Shown: positions 10,680-21,187 of the stretch, piece by piece
Layout: every line of letters starts with the position of its first letter
How positions within the stretch are numbered: position 1 is the stretch's first letter
Source: Marthasterias glacialis
Lineage: Eukaryota; Echinodermata; Asteroidea; Forcipulatida; Asteriidae
Reading direction: 5' to 3'
Assembly (NCBI GenBank): GCA_911728455.2
Contig: OU452236.1
Span: 10,841,195 to 10,905,194 of the forward strand
DNA: 64,000 nucleotides
Notes under the pieces: generated by a model
Databases searched by the model: none
What the model was told of the DNA's origin: nothing
Seen by the model: the letters and a program-made list of their open reading frames with translations, nothing else
Translations under genes and position numbers: made by a program

Positions 10680-10934
10680 TAGATAGATGTTAATATTTGC
10701 ATCAGGGGAATGAATATAAGTTTCAATTTGCCTTTCACCGATGTGTGATAAGCACTGTATACTCAGTGCTTTCAAGTCCTGTGAAAAAAATTCCACAGGC
10801 AACTCGGGTGGGATTCGAACCCACGACTCCCGCATGACTAGAGCAGATGTCTTAACCACTAGACCACCGAGCACGCCTGGTGACGAGGGGCCAGTTCGAA
10901 TCCAGTATTATTAGTGGCAGGTACCGCAAAAAAT
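10680..10934 (-). mobile_element. tRNA-derived SINE, copy 1 of a tandem pair
   Basis: A 255-bp unit beginning tagatagatgttaat, repeated immediately at 10935. On the minus strand it has a tRNA-like head (10801-10872) with pol III A-box-like and B-box sequences, then a tRNA-unrelated body. Two adjacent copies in the same orientation suggest unequal exchange or insertion of one copy into the end of the other. Confidence 0.75.
10801..10872 (-). tRNA. tRNA-Asp-like head of SINE, probably not a functional tRNA
   Basis: Read on the minus strand it starts GCTCGGTGGTCTAGTGG, which contains an A-box-like segment, and has a perfect B box GGTTCGAATCC with a GTGGG/CCCAC T stem. The anticodon arm TCTGC...GCGGG resembles metazoan tRNA-Asp with GTC in the loop, but the loop is nine nucleotides, two too many. 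The acceptor stem pairs GCTCGG with CCGAGT, with a mismatch at position 7. These defects and its place in a repeated unit point to a SINE head. Confidence 0.7.
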
Positions 10935-11180
10935 TAGATAGATGTTAATATTTGCATCGGGGGAATGAATATAAATTTCAATTTGCCTTTCACCGATGTG
11001 TGATAAGCACTGTATACTCAGTGCTTTCAAGTCCTGTAAAATCCCACAGGCATCTCGGCTAGGATACGAACCCACGACTCCCGCATGACTAGAGCAGATG
11101 TCTTAACCACTAGACCACCGAGCACGCCCGGTGACGAGGGGCCAGTTTGAATCCAGTATTATTAGCGACAGGTATGTTAA
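10935..11180 (-). mobile_element. tRNA-derived SINE, copy 2
   Basis: Same unit as 10680-10934 with scattered substitutions and a short deletion near 11040. Its tRNA-like head is 11052-11123. The B box reads GGTTCGTATCC, one change from consensus, so this copy is likely less active for pol III transcription. Confidence 0.72.
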
Positions 11181-11184
11181 ACCA

Positions 11185-12110
11185 CTACTTCACATCATAC
11201 CTCCATATCCTCGGGGTCATTGTGACAAACGTTAGCAGTGGTGCTTCAGAAAATGTGCTTACCTGTAGGAACAAATACGGTTGTCCGATCCCCGCCTCAA
11301 CCAAGCCTACACCAGATACCGGGGAAGTTCCGGGCTTATCCTCGGTGACCCACCGGCTCCGAGGCCACTCCTTGGTAATCTTCTATTATGATTCTCACCA
11401 CTCTGAGTTGACACAATCTTCCATGGCTCCTTACTGCAGTTATCCTCCTTCCACCAAACATTTTACCACATATCCTCAGGAATGGTCATCAAATTGAGGT
11501 AGTTTTTCTCCCTCTTTGGATCGCTATGAACCTCACCGCTCTGGCGGCTGGAGTCATGTCTCATTGCTACGACACACTGATTATTCCCTGTGACACCTAA
11601 GGGACAACTGGGACCGCTACAAGATTTATCACCACTCCAGACGTGAATTTTCACGCTTCCCAATCAGACATCGTGCTGGGTCACCTAACAACCTTTTTCC
11701 AGGTGCTACTCCCACGTTGAATCCTTATCTTCACCGAGCTTCTATGAATGGTACCACAATTTGGTCGAACCAGAGAACACATCTAGGTTCCACAGAGGTA
11801 AATTGGTCATTCCAGAAGTGAATAAAATTTTACAATTTCGTCCTCCTTCTCCTGAAGAGGCCTCCCGCATGTTATTTTATAGAGATTTTCTAAAACATAT
11901 GCCTCCACCAAAGTTTTCCGTTCCTGAAGACAGTTTATGCTCTTAGTCTTAGACTATTGAAAAGGCTTTTACAATTATTCATAAGAAAACAAATCCTGGA
12001 ATTCCTTCAAATGAATCATCTTTCTACAAAACTAAGGCTATGGTACTGATAGATTTTTCATAGTTCCATCAATCCTGATATAGTTACAAACTTCGATCAG
12101 AGAGATCAAC
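11185..12110 (+). pseudogene. Degenerate open frames, probably retroelement remnant
   Basis: A frame running from about 11240 continues across in-frame stops to about 11815, with Tyr/Arg/His/Ser-rich segments such as GSFSPSLDRYEPHRSGGWSH and NPYLHRASMNGTTIW. A second frame (11761-11946) contains LVIPEVNKILQFRPPSPEEA and takes over in another phase. Overlapping frames with stops and a frame change indicate decay. I do not recognise a catalytic domain. A gag-like ORF of a retrotransposon is the best guess. Confidence 0.35.
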
Positions 12111-12925
12111 TGGGAAAAACATCTTTCCTGATAAATGCAACAAAAACCTCAACAATTCTGTTGAGAGGCTAGACTGCCGGTTACGCTATGAGACCAAAGT
12201 TGAAAATTTTTCAATTTTGTGTGTAGCTCAGACTTTTGAACACCCCTCGAGCTCATTATGAAAATGTTGCTAAAAAACATATTTCCATTGGTTTGTGGTT
12301 GGCCTAGCAACTTCTTTGCTGCCACGTCAATCACAGCCTGTTGCTTACAATGTGTACACGTGTTCAGAAAGATACAACTGTAACGACAGGGCTGCTTGAA
12401 AAATAACGGATTTACTGTATCCAGTAGGCAAAATTCAAAATGTGTCATGCCCTTCAAAGATTCCCTTCCTGAATATTATCATTCAATTTAAATGTATATA
12501 ATTATTTGCTTTTCTAAAGACAGCATTGAAAGTAGCCCTACTTGAAATGCTGAAGGACTGTCTCTGCTCTGAACAAATATTGTTGGTTTGTAGCAGCCGA
12601 GATTTGACGACCGTTTCTTATTTCTTGATCCAACCGTAGAGCAAGGAACAGACTGACTCTGTTCACTGCTCTATAATCCAACATTTCACAAGAAAATGCC
12701 ATTTTGTCCACAAAACAACCAGCCTGTGGGGTGCATAGCGCGTTGCACCACCACACGTGCACAAGTTATTGTAGGGGTCAAAGTTCTTGCTCAGCAGTCA
12801 CAGCTACGAGCCTGTGATTGGCCATCATATAAACAGCACCGCCCCCATCTTGCATACAATAGTCTGTTGGAATTCCAAAGGGAAACAAAGAAACACTTAA
12901 GCTTTTGTTCACAAACCCATCAAGG
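12111..12925. other. No gene recognised
   Basis: Non-repetitive intronic sequence. Open frames of 74-102 codons occur on both strands (for example 12149-12457 minus) but overlap each other and show no domain or splice support. Confidence 0.4.
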
Positions 12926-13135
12926 CTGTCATCCTGACGGACTCCATGCGTGGACAGTGTGCGTGTGCGCGTGTATATCGTCCTGACGGACTCCGTGCAT
13001 GACTGTGTTGGGTGCGACGCAAATCGTCTTTACGGATTCCGTGCATGGATAATTCAAGACTGACTCCGTGCATGACTGTGTTGGTGTGCGACTGCGTACC
13101 GTCCTTACGGACCCTGTGCATGGATAACTCGGACC
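12926..13135 (+). repeat. Degenerate ~46-50-bp tandem repeat
   Basis: Units start with tcctgacggactcc near 12931 and 12980, tctttacggattcc near 13026 and tccttacggaccc near 13100. The string ccgtgcatg recurs in most. Spacing and sequence vary, so this is an old or short-lived array. Overlapping minus-strand frames here are repeat translations. Confidence 0.7.
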
Positions 13136-13179
13136 AAAGAAAAGCGCAAAGACAGCCTTGGTCAAGGCTATTTGGGCTA

Positions 13180-14550
13180 TTTCCCGAACACCTAGTTAGT
13201 CTATTTTAAACCACTGGACAATATTGGACCAAACACACAATGCAAATTTGCTAGTACAAACAGTGTGAGTTTGTTAGAACTGTCACTAAAGAAACTAGAA
13301 ATTGAGAGTTTGTGGACAAACTCACGGTGTTCGGCTTGAACGTAACAAAGTGATTGCGTAATTGAAAATAAGGTCAATATTGTGTGCAAGTTTTTTGTCT
13401 CGTGCTGACAGGCAAAATTTTTACTTTTACCTTGTGTGATCTTTATGCATGAAGGTTTGTCATATAAAACTTCAACTTCCGGTTTTGACAGGAACTAAAG
13501 GTCAAATGGGGTCACACTTCGTACAAGATATCTAGAATTGCCTGAGAACTTTGAATTGATGTAATGATTATTAATGTACCAGGTTTAATTAATAAGATAC
13601 ACATTTTTGTATGTACAAACTTATTTTTCCGGTTTCTACTTGAAGTGAAGGTCAAATGGGGTCACACATTGTAAAAGTTTGTAGAATCGTCGAAGGGCTT
13701 TAAAATCACGTAATTATATTAAAAAACAAATTTACGTTAATGAGATATTAATTTTTATATAAAAAACTTAAACTTCCAGTTTCGACCGGAAGTAAAGGTC
13801 AATTGGGGTCACACTCTGTGTAAGATTTTTTGTATACTTTAAGAGCTTTCATATGGTGCAAAGATCATTTATGTAGCGTGTATGTTCTGGAGATATAACT
13901 ATTTTAATATGAAACTTCAATTTAGTGTAATGACGTCATCGATGAGGTCATCATTCCAAAAATTTTGCTTTGTCATGTACACACTTTGGTCTAAGTATAA
14001 AGTAAGTTTCAAGTCCGTACAAGCTTTAATTTTGGAGATAGCAAAATATTTCTTTTTTTGACCTCGTATACGATTTTTGTTGTGACGTAGCTATTACGTC
14101 ATATATCATATTTCTAGAATGCTTATGAGCTAAAGAAAATATTATGCATTAAAATTATGTTCATATTTTCGTTCACTTAGGCTACAGAGCCCCAAATGTT
14201 TGAAATTTTCAACTTCCGGTTTGACAGGAAGTTAAGATCAAATAAGGTCAAGTTGTGCACGACATTTGTAGATCACAAGAGGTTTTATGTTGTGGAAGAA
14301 TCTTGTACGTAGCATTTGTGGTTGTGAAGATATGAATTTTCAAATTATTTAACGTTTTTTGGAGGGTCATCATTCCAAACTTTTCGGTTTCATCTACTCA
14401 TTAAGGTTGATGTTCATGATAAGTTTCAAGTTTATACAAGCTTTACTTTTGTTCAAAATTGCGAGAGAAGGTTCAGGGAGAAAGAAAAAGACGCTGTAAA
14501 AAAGAAAAAGAACAATAACAATAGGTTTTTGGCTCAAAGCCATACACCTA
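13180..14550 (-). repeat. Interspersed element, inverted relative to 1-1010
   Basis: Opens with cccgaacacctag and closes with the hairpin 14523-14549 (TGGCT/AGCCA stem on the minus strand), so both ends carry the AGGTGTTCGG-type motif in some form. The inside is the reverse complement of the element at the window's left edge, including three or more cttccggtt blocks near 13480, 13630 and 13775, and TGACGTCA near 13931. It is longer than the visible left-edge copy, giving a better view of the family's full length of about 1.37 kb. Confidence 0.7.
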
Positions 14551-15286
14551 AAAAGGAACATGTGTTTGAAAACTTAAAGTGTGATTTTTTTTTCTTGGAG
14601 TTCTGTGTACAAGTTGCCTGTGTAAATTGCCCGATCACTCAGTATTTTTTGAGCAGCCACTGACCAGTGAAAGTACACAGACATTATGATATACAAGCTG
14701 GTGACATTGATTAATGAAAGCACACATATATTAATGAAAGTAAATGGATATTATAAATATGCAAGACAGAACAATGCAATGAAATGCACTTTCAGTAATG
14801 AAGAAGAAATTGGAAAAGTTGCATAGTGTATGCATACAGCCGCTACAATACAAAACCAAAGTTATGACTGGGATTTTGATCTTTATAGATCTTTCTAGAC
14901 CTAAATACTTGATATTATGTATTTGGCAAGCCAATTATTTTTGCAAACTGTTATTTAGTGGAAATAGACCGATCCATTAAGCCCTGCCCACTGTGCAAAA
15001 CGTTTTATTATTACCACACCCGCTTATTGTGCTGCTCCACCTCTGCGTATTGCACTATTTTAAGCTGCATGTGTCAAGTTTGCTTGAAGATAAATTCTTT
15101 ATCACGCACACATGCAGTACGGAAAAATGTAGCACATCTGTGTCTACATGGAGTCGTCGATGTTGTTTAGAAGGTTTTGTTTTTTTGTTGTTTTTTTTTT
15201 CAGAGTGTAGGGTGGACGAGGAACCGTGTCCTGGATTTTGTGTTTATTGTGAAAAAAAATCAATAGACAAGGGTCATTCTTGAAAT
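14551..15286. other. Intronic stretch, nothing recognised
   Basis: No splice-flanked coding signal. Short frames on both strands overlap one another. A T-rich run with a ttttttttcag acceptor-like end lies near 15190-15203, but what follows has no open frame that fits the host gene. Confidence 0.4.
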
Positions 15287-15374
15287 GGGAGGAATATTAT
15301 CGCTTGGTAAAATTTGGACTGTTCCATTTCCAAACGCAACAGTCCAAATTTTACCTTGCGATAATATTCCTCCC
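15287..15374. repeat. Near-perfect 37-bp inverted repeat with 14-nt loop
   Basis: The left arm is 15287-15323 and the right arm 15338-15374. The arms pair at 35 of 37 positions, the only mismatch being the tt in gcttgg against aa in gcaagg. The loop is ccatttccaaacgc. A transcript would fold into a single long hairpin of about the size of a microRNA precursor. A MITE-like palindrome is the alternative. It lies in the intron between exons 9073-9272 and 16494-16678, on the sense strand of that gene. Confidence 0.85.
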
Positions 15375-16493
15375 TTTGCACTCTGAGCCACTCAATATTT
15401 GTATACTATGTCCAGATTTTTATAAAAGAGAGATCGGAGGGGTACTACGGGGAAACATGAAATTAATTTCCCAATGACCCGAGATACAAGCCAAATTGTG
15501 GGTTCTCTCTGATTTATAAGACTGACAAATACTGTAATAGTGCCTGACACCTTTCATGTAAGTAAACATACTGACATATCAACTGTATTAGTTACAAAAC
15601 TCAAGAACTCTAAAGGTTGTGTTGGGGTTCTGACTGACTTGGTTTATTTTATAACAAACCCCAAGAGTTCCATCAGATGGCATCTATCATGAACATTCCT
15701 GCAACAGTTATTTTCTGAATCCCCAATAAGGAGAAAATCATCTGTGTAGTTACTTGAAATATGTCCCTTGTTGCCTAACATGGCCAGTGGCCACAACTGG
15801 TTTCATGAATTTGGTATAAATGCAGGTGTACTTGAGAGACCAAAGCATAGGCACGTTAACTGCCATAAACTGTTTTTCCATCAAAATCATAAATACTTTT
15901 GATGCTCATGAGCTATTGGGATTGTTAGATAGTTATCTTGTAGATCAGTAGAGGAACCCTGATGTAATAACCTTAAAGCGTACTCAAACGTTTCCATTTT
16001 AAAATGGATGTATTTTATGAATTATTGACAGTGCATTAAATATTAGCATCCCCTATGCCATAAGCCACTGTCATTAATCAGCCATGGCATGCTGAATCGC
16101 AAATTGATGTCTGTACTGGGCTAACAGAGTGTCAAACCGTGCTTGCACAGTTCCAGCTCCGCAATAAGCCCTACAGCCAGTCAACATGTCATCTGCTGTT
16201 GTACTCGTCCCACACAGAACATTTAAACGGGTTGCCCCGTCAACACACTACGTTTTCAGACAGTCCCTGTTTTTGTGTCCTTGAAAGATACGTCTGATGG
16301 TGTTTAGTGGTTAAGAGCAATCACACTCACAGACATGGTATTTGGGTCTTTTGTGAAATACGGTGAAAATGTTTAAACATTTAAATGGCTCTTACAAGTT
16401 TTATTTAAAAAATTATCAAATTAACATAGATGCACATCACAAGTCAATACGATGTTGACTGAATATAATTGATTTTTCATATTGCTACGATAG
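15375..16493. other. Intronic stretch, nothing recognised
   Basis: Unique-looking sequence up to the acceptor at 16492-16493. No long frame, RNA gene or repeat partner in the window was found. Confidence 0.4.
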
Positions 16494-16678
16494 GTGAGTG
16501 CTGGTCCATCTCCAGAAACCAATCCAGTTACATTAACCCAAGAGTGCCTGGTTGCCCCGTCATTTCGGTCTTCCCCCAGTGAGGGATTCTCCTTACATGG
16601 TCAACACTACCAAGATCAGTACACACCAGCTGGGATTTTGGAGCCAAAATGCATCACCCATGACCAGTTTTCCAAATT
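16494..16678 (+). CDS. Internal coding exon 2 of the host gene
   Basis: Bounded by AG at 16492-16493 and a consensus gtaagt donor at 16679. It reads 61 open codons from a phase-0 start and leaves two bases of a split codon. The peptide is Pro/Ser/Gln-rich, likely disordered, with segments SAGPSPETNPVTLTQECLV and HYQDQYTPAGILEPKCITH. The two leftover bases TT join the first base of the exon at 24996 to make a Leu codon, which supports both exons belonging to one gene. The function is not recognised. Confidence 0.75.
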
Positions 16679-17060
16679 GTAAGTGATATTTGATTATTAG
16701 ATTATTGTATTTAGATGGAGAAACAATTGTTTTTAAGTGTGAACAAAGGTATTAACTGAAAAAAGCATAGTAGACATTTGATTTTCTAAAGAACACATAA
16801 CAAAATATAAACCAATCTAGAAACATGAAGAAGACAGTTTGACACGTATGAAGGTATTACAAAATAAGAAAAAATAGTGATGTTATGTAAAGCTTTACTA
16901 AGTGCCTTTTAGGTTTTCTAGTAAAGGTTAATTCAAGCTCAAAAAAGGGAAAAAAGCTCAACAATCTCAAAAAGACTAGCAGATTTCAAAATCTGGACAA
17001 AGACTTAAGCTGTTAAAGTGATAGAAGGACTGGTATGTCTTTTGTATAGTAAAGAGATGA
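16679..17060. other. Intron start, nothing recognised
   Basis: Donor-proximal part of the 8.3-kb intron; AT-rich, no repeat or gene seen before the 47-bp array. Confidence 0.4.
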
Positions 17061-18064
17061 TTACCAAAGTTGTCAGAACAACTAAGGTTCTGTACCTGTC
17101 AGGTTTTTTACCTTAGTCTTCAGAACAACTTAGGTTCTGTATCTGTCAGGTTTTTTACCTTAGTCGTCAGAACAACTAAGGTTCTGTATCTGTCAGGTTT
17201 TTTACCTTAGTCGTCAGAACAACTAAGGTTCTGTATCTGTCAGGTTTTTTACCTTAGTCGTCAGAACAACTAAGGTTCTGTATCTGTCAGGCTTTTTACC
17301 TTGGTCGTCAGAACAACTAAGGTTCTGTATCTGTCAGGTTTTTTACCTTAGTCGTCAGAACAACTAAGGTTCTGTATCTGTCAGGTTTTTTACATAAGTT
17401 GTCAGAACAACTAAGGTTCTGTATCTGTCAGGCTTTTTACCTAAGTCGTCAGAACAACTTAGGTTCTGTATCTGTCAGGTTTTTTACCTTAGTCGTCAGA
17501 ACAACTAATGTTCTGTATCTGTCGGGTTTTTTACCTAAGTTGTCAGAACAACTAAGGTTCTGTATCTGTCTGGTTTTTCACCTTGGTCGTCAGAACAACT
17601 AAGGCTCTGTATCTGTCAGGTTTTTTGCCTAAGTCGTCAGAACTACTAATGTTCCGTATCTGTCAGGTTTTTTACCTTGGTCGTCAGAACAACTTAGGTT
17701 CTGTATCTGTCAGGTTTTTTACCTTGGTCGTCAGAACAACTAAGGTTCTGTATCTGTCAGGATTTTTACATAAGTTGTCAGAACAACTAAAGTGCTGTAT
17801 CTGTCAGGATTTTCACCTAAGTCATCAGAACAACTAAGGTTCTGTTTCTGTCTGGTTTTTTACCTTGGTCATCAGAACAACTAAGGTTCTGTATCTGTCA
17901 GGTTTTTTACCTTGGTCGTCAGAACAACTTAGCTTCTGTATCTGTCAGGTTTTTTACCTTGGTCGTCAGAACAACTAAGGTTCTGTATCTGTCAGGATTT
18001 TTACATAAGTTGTCAGAACAACTAAAGTTCTGTATCTGTCAGGTTTTTCACCTAAGTCGTCAGG
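17061..18064 (+). repeat. 47-bp tandem array, 21 copies
   Basis: The string tgtcagaaca (or cgtcagaaca) recurs at 47-bp spacing from 17071 to 18011, exactly 20 intervals with no net gain or loss of bases. Each unit contains the inverted repeat ACCTTAGT-loop-ACTAAGGT, partly lost in some copies. Since 47 is not a multiple of 3, the plus-strand open frames here change register each unit and are not genes. Substitutions such as ggttct to agttct or taagtt for tagtcg mark sub-lineages. Confidence 0.95.
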
Positions 18065-18330
18065 TTTTTTGGGGGGCTTTTCTGCTTCAGCGGAAAAAGC
18101 GGGGTTTTTTTGGGGTTCAGATTTTTGTCTTTCTTCTTCTTCTTCTTCTTCTTCTTTTTCTATGGACAAATGCCATAGACTTTGTGCACAGTTTTTTCTA
18201 GACGGCGCTTTGGCTTTTTCTATAACTAGTATTCTATTGAAAGTTAGCAGATGCTAAGACCTCATACTAAGGGTGTGCATATTACTGTGACATCATGATG
18301 ACGTCATCAGTAGTCAAATTACAGTGTTTA
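18065..18330 (+). repeat. (TTC)n tract and fragment of the hairpin-family element
   Basis: A TTC tract at about 18131-18158 is followed by sequence ending in catgatgacgtcatcag and tcaaattac, matching the layout after the TTC tracts near 1010-1150 and 4006-4130. It appears to be a third, more diverged occurrence of that junction. Confidence 0.6.
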
Positions 18331-19250
18331 GAACATTACTAAATTAAATCTTTGAAAATCGGTATCCAATCAACTATATGAGACCGTAAGTTGTTTTTTG
18401 TAGGAATTAGGTCTTAGTTTTGTGTCCTGTGCATGAAATCACGTGACCTCTACTTCCAGTCAAAACCACAAGTGCCTTATAATTTAAAAGTGATTATTTA
18501 TTATTATTATGTTAGTGTCTAATTTAAAAAAATATTAATAATGAAGTCCTAAAATGCAAGAGTGCCCTCTAGCGACAGGTTTAAAACAGTTAAAAATGCA
18601 CTTTTACTTGATGTCTGTGGCGAAGATTGTTGTAAACATTTCAAAATTGGTATACATGATGACCTTGATGCAGACAACACATGTATGAAATCTTTGATTG
18701 ATGACGTCATCAGATGTCACGTGATGTGACATTAAAGGTGCACCTTTTGAAATGTTATCTACCGAAGTACATGTCTGATTGCATTGAAACTTGGTAGGTT
18801 GATAGAAAAGGGCAAGTTCCTTTAAGATATGCAATGACGTCCTGATGACATGGCAAGATTTTGTACGAATTTTTGAATATTTAGCCACCTAACTCATAAG
18901 TTGCTAATGAAACATGCTGTAATAAAGAGTTATTCTTTAAACAGGCGTCATAGGTCATTTATGCTTAAAAAACGAAATGACGTCATCATGACGTCATCAA
19001 GTTTCATGTTATATCATCTTAAGGGTACAGTTTTACAGAATCTATATCTCCAATAAAATTTGTGATTGAACTGAAAACTTGTATGTATTACAGCTAACAT
19101 AATTTGTAAAATTCACCGATAATAAACAACCTTCAAAAGGTTCAAATCCGGAAAAGCCATTTGTTCTGTCCATACGACAGACAAACCTCTAGTCTTTTTC
19201 ATTGTCTGCTTCTTTTCAATGAGCCTTGAAAATGCTTCCTCTGCCAAACG
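18331..19250. other. Diverged repeat sequence with TGACGTCA sites, no gene
   Basis: TGACGTCA palindromes occur near 18702, 18979 and 18990, and cttccagtcaaaacc near 18452, as in the 1-5 kb repeats. No reading frame or splice pattern fits the surrounding gene. Confidence 0.5.
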
Positions 19251-19254
19251 CTCA

Positions 19255-19690
19255 GGTCAAGTTCAACCAAACTTGAACGCAAGAACCCCTGACACAAAGT
19301 TCATGTGGGGTGCTCCTAGATTGGAGTCAAAGGTTCAAAGGGGTCATTAGAGGTCATTTACTCAAAATCTTTCAAAGACCACTTCTGCTAATTACGTGCC
19401 ATGATCATCAAACTTGATCACAAGAACGCCTGACCCAAGCTTCATATGGAGTGTTCCCAGATTGGGGTCAAAGGTTATGTAGACTACTTCTGCATATTAC
19501 ATTTAGTCATTAGAGGTCATTTACTCAAAATCTTTCCAAAACCACTGCTCCTGCAGATGACGTTCTATGATCATCAAACTTGGTCACAAGAGCACCTGAG
19601 CCAAGTTTCATATTGGGTGTTCCCAGATTGGGGTAAAGGGTCACATAGGGGTCATTAAAGGTCATGTCAAAATCTTTCAAAGACTACTTC
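19255..19690 (+). repeat. Degenerate tandem repeat of a caaacttg...ggggtcaaaggt unit
   Basis: Units near 19273, 19413 and 19576 share caaacttg, cacaagaacgcctgaccc, ttcatatgg and gattggggtcaaaggt in order, 138-163 bp apart. The array resumes at 20490-20610 on the other side of the TIR element 19697-20484, so the element inserted into a pre-existing array. Confidence 0.8.
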
Positions 19691-19696
19691 TGCAAA

Positions 19697-20484
19697 TAGA
19701 CCGATTGCGCGACAATGTTGACATGTGGTCACGTGACCCCCTATTGGGTATAACGCCGTATAGCTGATGGCAAAATACGTGTAAAGAGATAGGCCGTGAC
19801 ACAGTGAGTTCGAAAACAGTCGATTTTACTTTTGTTAAGTGATGAATTAGTTAATCAGTCCCTTTGTTTAAAGTAGTATGTTGTGGCATTAATTTAAATC
19901 ACATCTCTGTTTCATAATTTAACAGAATTCTACCAAAAAGAGGGTTTTTTTTAGCCATGCACTACTGGCATCAGACGACTATTATGTAGCCACCCGTCTG
20001 TTATTTTGTTTGTAATGTAGGCCTAAATCACTGTAAAAAAAGGGATAAACAACGTTGGAAAAGTGAGCATTAATACCTAGCCTTGCAGAATTTCAAACGG
20101 GCAAAGGAATCACACAGTTTTGGAAAGCAATTTCTTTGGAGAATTTCAGCTTCAAAACTTTGTGTTGAAAAGTGTGTGGTGATCGCGGTCGTCTGGCCTA
20201 ACGTTCCGTCGTGCGCTGTTCACATCGTGCACATTTATACGGTGCTTTTACAATTTTCAAGACTTGCTGGAACTGTCCTTACTGGCTTTATTCAGCCACT
20301 TGAAGGTCTCTGGTACAAACTCTGAAATATCTTTCACAGATTTCGAGCAAGAAAAGCCTCGATCGAATAAACTAAATGCATTAATCATCATGTACCGTAC
20401 AACCCTTTCCTATGGAGGATGTCGTGTGTGTTTACATTTTATACCCAAAAGTGGTCAGGTGACACGGGTCGCGCAATCGGTCTA
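19697..20484. mobile_element. TIR element family T2, copy 1 (most complete)
   Basis: It has 17-bp perfect terminal inverted repeats tagaccgattgcgcgac (19697-19713 and, inverted, 20468-20484). The flanks belong to an array unit that is rejoined if the element is removed. The outermost TA could be either target duplication or element. No transposase is encoded; the frame 20083-20325 is not maintained in the two other copies (39805-40130 and, inverted, 40634-41372). Probably a non-autonomous DNA transposon. Confidence 0.82.
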
Positions 20485-20489
20485 TTATG

Positions 20490-20610
20490 TGCTATGATTA
20501 TCAAATTTGGTCCCAAGAACACCTGACCCAAGCTTAATATGGGGTGTTTCCAGATTGGGGTCAAAGGTAACACGGGTCAGTACATGTCATTTGTCAAATA
20601 CTGACAACTA
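20490..20610 (+). repeat. Array unit continued after the TIR insertion
   Basis: caaatttggtcccaagaaca, cctgacccaagct and gattggggtcaaaggta follow the unit order of 19255-19690. Confidence 0.75.
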
Positions 20611-21187
20611 AGGTTTGTGCTCTCAGAGCACAATTGCTCTTTAGTTTAAAATTGTTCTTTAAAATACAACTCATTGCAATTATTATTATAAGTCTTAGAA
20701 CACAACCTGACATTGCTTCCTTCAGGTCATATCTCCCAAAACTTACCTTTACAATCAAGCAATGCATTAATTTCCCTGGGTCTTAGCACAGTGAATAGTT
20801 TTCTAAATATCAATGCTATGCATGTCTTATCCTCCTCCTCCTCCTGCTCCTCCGAGACCAATAAAACTGATGACAATGATGATAAAAAAAAGCCCTTAGT
20901 GCTACATCAAAAAACTCAACCACAAATTGCTCGCCCACGCCTGAATTAAACTCTGCCAAATGTTCATCATACTACCAAACCTTATGCATGAGCTTTATCA
21001 AGCCAGATCCACAAACTGCTCCTCATATCAAGATGTTACAAGAGCAGTGAACCAAATGAAATGCAACTCTAAGTTCATGTCCACTGGTCATGATAAGCAC
21101 CATTATGCTTAAACACTGCCCCATACTTCGAACTTATTTCCACAGCATCATCTCTGATTTTTTGGTACATCACTATGTTTCCCTTTG
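20611..21187. other. Weak, possibly LINE-derived, no clear feature
   Basis: Frame 20713-20949 is low-complexity (Ser-rich from a tcctcc tract near 20829). Sequence from about 20950 leads into the reverse transcriptase remnant and may be its N-terminal part, but no motif is readable. Confidence 0.35.

Noticed and set aside
10801..10872. Functional tRNA-Asp gene
   Set aside because: Nine-base anticodon loop, acceptor mismatch and location within a repeated 255-bp unit point to a SINE head.
17399..18201. Open frames of 67-84 codons in the 47-bp array
   Set aside because: Register shifts by two bases each unit; frames are repeat artefacts.
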